Positions 52,488 through 54,935 of a stretch of DNA of 54,935 bases are shown piece by piece. Below the pieces are notes generated by a model. The model was not told the DNA's origin, did no database searches, and saw nothing but the letters and a program-made list of their open reading frames with translations. Origin of the DNA: Phenylobacterium sp. (GTDB taxonomy: Bacteria > Pseudomonadota > Alphaproteobacteria > Caulobacterales > Caulobacteraceae); assembly GCF_025351295.1 (NCBI RefSeq), contig NZ_JANXWD010000013.1, forward strand, positions 1 to 54,935, written 5' to 3'. A program made the position numbers and the translations under genes. The stretch's first letter is position 1; each line of letters starts with the position of its first letter.

Positions 52488-53387
52488 CTAGGCGGCCAGG
52501 CGGTACGCGCTGTCCGGGCCGGGCGCGCCGTCGGTGGCCAGGGCGCCCTGCCGCACCAGGTGGATCATCGCCGCCAGCATCGAGCGCGCCGCCGCTGGGT
52601 GCAGGCGTGCGTCCACGTCGGCGTAGAGCCGGGGCACCAGGTCGCGGATGCGGGCGGGACCGGCCTTCAGGGCGCCAAGGATCTGGTCGACCCGCTCCTG
52701 GCGGTGTTCGGCATAGGCGGCGATGAAGGCGTCGACCTCGCGGATCGGCGGGCCGTGGGTGGGCCACAGCGTGGCGAAGTTGCGCGCGCGGATCACCTCC
52801 AGGCTGGCCAGGTAGTCGCTCATGTCGCCGTCGGGCGGAGTGATCACCGTGGTCGACCAGCCCATGATGTGGTCGCCGGAGAACAGGCCGTTCTCCTCCT
52901 TCAGCGCATAGCAGATGTGGTTGGAGGTGTGGCCGGGCGTCGGGATCGCCTCCATCGTCCAACCATTGCCCTGCACCGTCCCCCCCTCGCAGAGCGTGAC
53001 ATCGGGCTTGAAGTCGTGGTCGTGGCCGGCCTCCATCTTCACCTCGCCGGTGTCTTCCTCCTCATGGCCGGCGACGGCGCAGCCGTAGATCGTGGCCCCG
53101 GTCGCCGCCTTCAGCGCGCCCGCCAGCGGCGAGTGGTCGGAGTGGTGGTGGGTGATCAGGATGTGGGTCACGGTCTCGCCGGCCACCGCCGCCAGGATCG
53201 CCTCCAGGTGCGCCGGGTCGTCCGGACCGGGGTCGATCACCGCCACCTCGCCCTGGCCGACGATGTAAGTGCCGGTGCCCTTGAAGGTGAACGGCCCAGG
53301 ATTGTTGGCGGTGACGCGCCGGATCAGCGGCGAGACCCGGTCGCAACGGCCGTACTCGATCTCGATCTCGCGGACATACGGGATCAT
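52488..53387 (-). CDS. MBL-fold metallo-hydrolase, LACTB2-like with winged helix
   Basis: This 299-aa hydrolase has the metallo-beta-lactamase zinc motif HHHSDH (His80-x-His82-x-Asp84-His85). Further ligands lie in PTPGHTSNH, LFSGDHIMG and WPTHGPP. The C-terminal ~80 residues (VDQILGALKAGPARIRDLV...) form the small winged helix found in LACTB2-type enzymes. The substrate could be a thioester, an RNA or another small molecule. It starts with ATG overlapping the stop of the DUF442 gene (ATGA), so translation is coupled. Confidence 0.92.
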   Translation of the reverse strand: MIPYVREIEIEYGRCDRVSPLIRRVTANNPGPFTFKGTGTYIVGQGEVAVIDPGPDDPAHLEAILAAVAGETVTHILITHHHSDHSPLAGALKAATGATIYGCAVAGHEEEDTGEVKMEAGHDHDFKPDVTLCEGGTVQGNGWTMEAIPTPGHTSNHICYALKEENGLFSGDHIMGWSTTVITPPDGDMSDYLASLEVIRARNFATLWPTHGPPIREVDAFIAAYAEHRQERVDQILGALKAGPARIRDLVPRLYADVDARLHPAAARSMLAAMIHLVRQGALATDGAPGPDSAYRLAA

Positions 53388-53794
53388 GCGCCGAGCACGC
53401 CCGAGAGGTCATAGCCGGCGGCGCGGCCGAGGCCGACCAGGTCGCTGCGGCTCATCGCCCCCGACGTCGCCTGGCTGAGCGACCAGGTGATGATCGACCG
53501 AGTGCCCGAGCGGCAGAAGGCCAGCACCGGCTCGTCGGCCTCCGCCAGCACGGCCTTGGTCGCCTCCACCTGTTCCGGCGTGGGCGCGCCGCGTACCGGG
53601 ATGTGGTGGAAGGCCAGGCCTGCGGCCTCTGCCGCCACGGCGATCTCGGCCGCGGTCGGCTGGCCGGGCTCCTCGCCGTCGGGGCGGTTGCTGATCAGGG
53701 TCTTGAAGCCCTGGCGGGCCGCCTCGGCCACATCGGCGATGCTGATCTGCGGCGCCGTGGTGAAGTCGTCGGTGACGTTTCGGAAGTCGCTCAT
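53384..53794 (-). CDS. TIGR01244/DUF442 phosphatase-like protein
   Basis: This 136-aa protein belongs to the DUF442 dual-specificity-phosphatase-like family. It has FRNVTDDFTTAPQISIADVAE and GFKTLISNRPDGEEPGQP near the start, and the catalytic cysteine loop FCRSGTRS (Cys94, Arg99). In some bacteria this domain is fused to a metallo-hydrolase (Blh, linked to sulfide detoxification); here the two are separate overlapping genes. The ATG at 53792-53794 gives the usual N-terminus. Confidence 0.9.
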   Translation of the reverse strand: MSDFRNVTDDFTTAPQISIADVAEAARQGFKTLISNRPDGEEPGQPTAAEIAVAAEAAGLAFHHIPVRGAPTPEQVEATKAVLAEADEPVLAFCRSGTRSIITWSLSQATSGAMSRSDLVGLGRAAGYDLSGVLGA

Positions 53795-53904
53795 GATACT
53801 CGCTACCCGCCTTTGTGGGCCCTTCGTTGACATCATCGGGGGTGGGTGGAATTTTCGCAACGTCCGGCCCTCAAATCGCTCTGCGCAAAGGCTCTCCCAG
53901 CCCC

Positions 53905-54828
53905 ATGCTCCGCTACATCGGCCGGCGCCTCCTGGTCGCGATCCCGACCCTGTTCCTGGTGATCACCGCCGCCTTCTTCATGATGCGCGCGGCGCCCGGC
54001 AGCCCCTTCGACGGCGACCGCAAGCTGCTGCCGGAGATCGAGGCCAACGTGCTGGCCAAGTACGGGATGAACAAGCCGCTTGGCGCCCAGTACGTCGACT
54101 ACCTGGTGGGCGTGGCCAAGGGCGACCTGGGGCCGTCGCTGAAATACCGCGACAAGTCGGTGCTCGACATCATCAAGGAGAACTACCCGGTCTCCCTCAA
54201 GCTCGGGCTTTCGGCCATCGTGATCGCCTCGATCGTGGGCGTCAGCCTGGGGGTGATGGCGGCGCTGCGCCAGAACCGGCTGACCGACGATGCGGTGATG
54301 GCGGTGGCCATCCTGGGCGTCTGCATCCCGACTTTCGTCACCGCGCCGCTGCTGGTGCTGGTCATCGCGTCCAACCTCGGCTGGCTGCCGACCGCGGGGT
54401 GGAACGACGGGGCGCTGGTCAACATGGTGCTGCCGGTGACGGTGCTGGCCCTGCCGCAGATCGCCATCATCGCACGGCTGACCCGGGCCGGGATGATCGA
54501 GGTGCTGCACGCCAACTATATCCGCACCGCCCGCGCCAAGGGCCTGCCGGAACGCCTGATCGTCGGCAAGCACGCCCTGCGCGCCGCCTTGCTGCCCCTG
54601 GTCAGCTACCTGGGCCCGGCCTGCGCCGGCCTGATCACCGGCTCGCTGGTGGTGGAGCGGATCTTCAACCTGCCGGGCCTGGGCAAGTTCTTCGTGATCA
54701 GTGCGCTGCAGCGCGACTACACCGTGGTGATGGGGATGGTGATCGTCTATGCGGCCCTGATCCTGGTCCTGAACCTGGTCGCCGACCTGCTGCTGGCGGT
54801 GTTGGACCCCCGGGTGCGGCTGGCATGA
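53905..54828 (+). CDS. Peptide/oligopeptide ABC transporter permease (OppB/DppB type)
   Basis: This 307-aa inner-membrane permease has about six membrane helices, beginning with YIGRRLLVAIPTLFLVITAAFF. The EAA-loop signature IRTARAKGLPERLIVGKHALRAALLP contacts the ATPase. The C-terminus NLVADLLLAVLDPRVRLA is typical of OppB. It pairs with the next gene (ATGA overlap) as a permease heterodimer; the binding protein and ATPases must lie outside the window. The ATG at 53905 starts the first helix; an open frame from 53815 is probably untranslated. Confidence 0.94.
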   Translation: MLRYIGRRLLVAIPTLFLVITAAFFMMRAAPGSPFDGDRKLLPEIEANVLAKYGMNKPLGAQYVDYLVGVAKGDLGPSLKYRDKSVLDIIKENYPVSLKLGLSAIVIASIVGVSLGVMAALRQNRLTDDAVMAVAILGVCIPTFVTAPLLVLVIASNLGWLPTAGWNDGALVNMVLPVTVLALPQIAIIARLTRAGMIEVLHANYIRTARAKGLPERLIVGKHALRAALLPLVSYLGPACAGLITGSLVVERIFNLPGLGKFFVISALQRDYTVVMGMVIVYAALILVLNLVADLLLAVLDPRVRLA

Positions 54829-54935
54829 GCGTGTTCATTGCCGACGGCGGCCCCGCCACATCCACCCCCGCCACACCCACCCCCGCCGCACCCACCCCCG
54901 TCAAGGGCCGCAGCCTGTGGGACGACGCGCGCCGG
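54825..54935 (+). CDS. Peptide ABC transporter permease (OppC/DppC type), partial
   Basis: Only the first 37 codons are in the window. It starts inside the oppB stop (ATGA) and begins MSVFIADGGPATSTPATP, then VKGRSLWDDARR, where the RSLWDDA-like segment precedes the first membrane helix in OppC proteins. A Pro/Thr/Ala-rich stretch comes from three copies of a 15-bp repeat. The identity rests mainly on its position after oppB. Confidence 0.75.
   Translation, partial: MSVFIADGGPATSTPATPTPAAPTPVKGRSLWDDARR
54852..54896 (+). repeat. Three tandem 15-bp repeats inside oppC
   Basis: Three near-identical 15-bp units (consensus CCCGCCACACCCACC) encode a five-residue A-T/A-P/S-T-P repeat in the cytoplasmic N-terminus of the permease. 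In-frame length variation is likely between strains. Confidence 0.65.

Overview
The window is 55 kb of very GC-rich, densely coded DNA from an alphaproteobacterium, most likely of the order Caulobacterales (Phenylobacterium/Caulobacter type). I infer this from TonB-dependent receptors with the usual plug starts, PEPxxWA-CTERM proteins, an HWE/HisKA_2-type histidine kinase, a GTTC-N7-GTTC SOS box, and alphaproteobacterial dispersed palindromes. It looks chromosomal. I found no rRNA, tRNA, prophage, IS element or CRISPR array.

Layout. 1-398 is a repeat-rich intergenic stretch. 399-6937 is a minus-strand block: a YCII-like protein, L-serine dehydratase, an M13 metallopeptidase, a pirin, a DUF6338 membrane gene broken by an in-frame TGA, and an Lrp/AsnC regulator. 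The regulator diverges from a fused indolepyruvate ferredoxin oxidoreductase (7080-10520). 10800-16993 holds a DUF169 protein, a spermidine-synthase-like methyltransferase, an acyl-CoA dehydrogenase, an HSL-type esterase, a sensor kinase, a hotdog thioesterase and a PEP-CTERM protein without a normal start codon. 16994-17865 carries repeats and a frameshifted antitoxin relic, and ends in a perfect alphaproteobacterial SOS box in front of a DinG-like helicase.

20815-25467 holds a secreted protein with two internal repeats, then a minus-strand cluster: chorismate mutase, HisC-like aminotransferase and prephenate/arogenate dehydrogenase, followed by EF-hand and SRPBCC genes. 25679-28539 pairs an overlapping PEP-CTERM/SnoaL gene couple with a divergent membrane-anchored CadC-like regulator. 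A receiver protein with a degenerate kinase-like N-terminus and two large TonB-dependent receptors, each with a strong hairpin terminator, follow.

35806-38349 encodes QueC, QueE and a TPR-glycosyltransferase protein. 38346-43201 has a response regulator, chorismate synthase, an alpha/beta hydrolase, a third PEP-CTERM protein and a J-domain protein. 43284-47675 has PdxH, an APH-like/P-loop kinase fusion, an acyl-CoA synthetase and a GNAT protein. 47804-54935 has a tricorn-like protease, a SnoaL-like gene broken by TAG, a MarR regulator with a candidate operator, an overlapping DUF442/metallo-hydrolase pair, and the start of a peptide ABC transporter operon cut by the window edge.

Most of the window is ordinary metabolism (aromatic and branched-chain amino acid metabolism, queuosine, fatty acid activation). 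The unusual parts are the mosaic palindromes, the SOS box at dinG, the PEP-CTERM/regulator module, the duplicated secreted protein, and four genes with apparent inactivating lesions.
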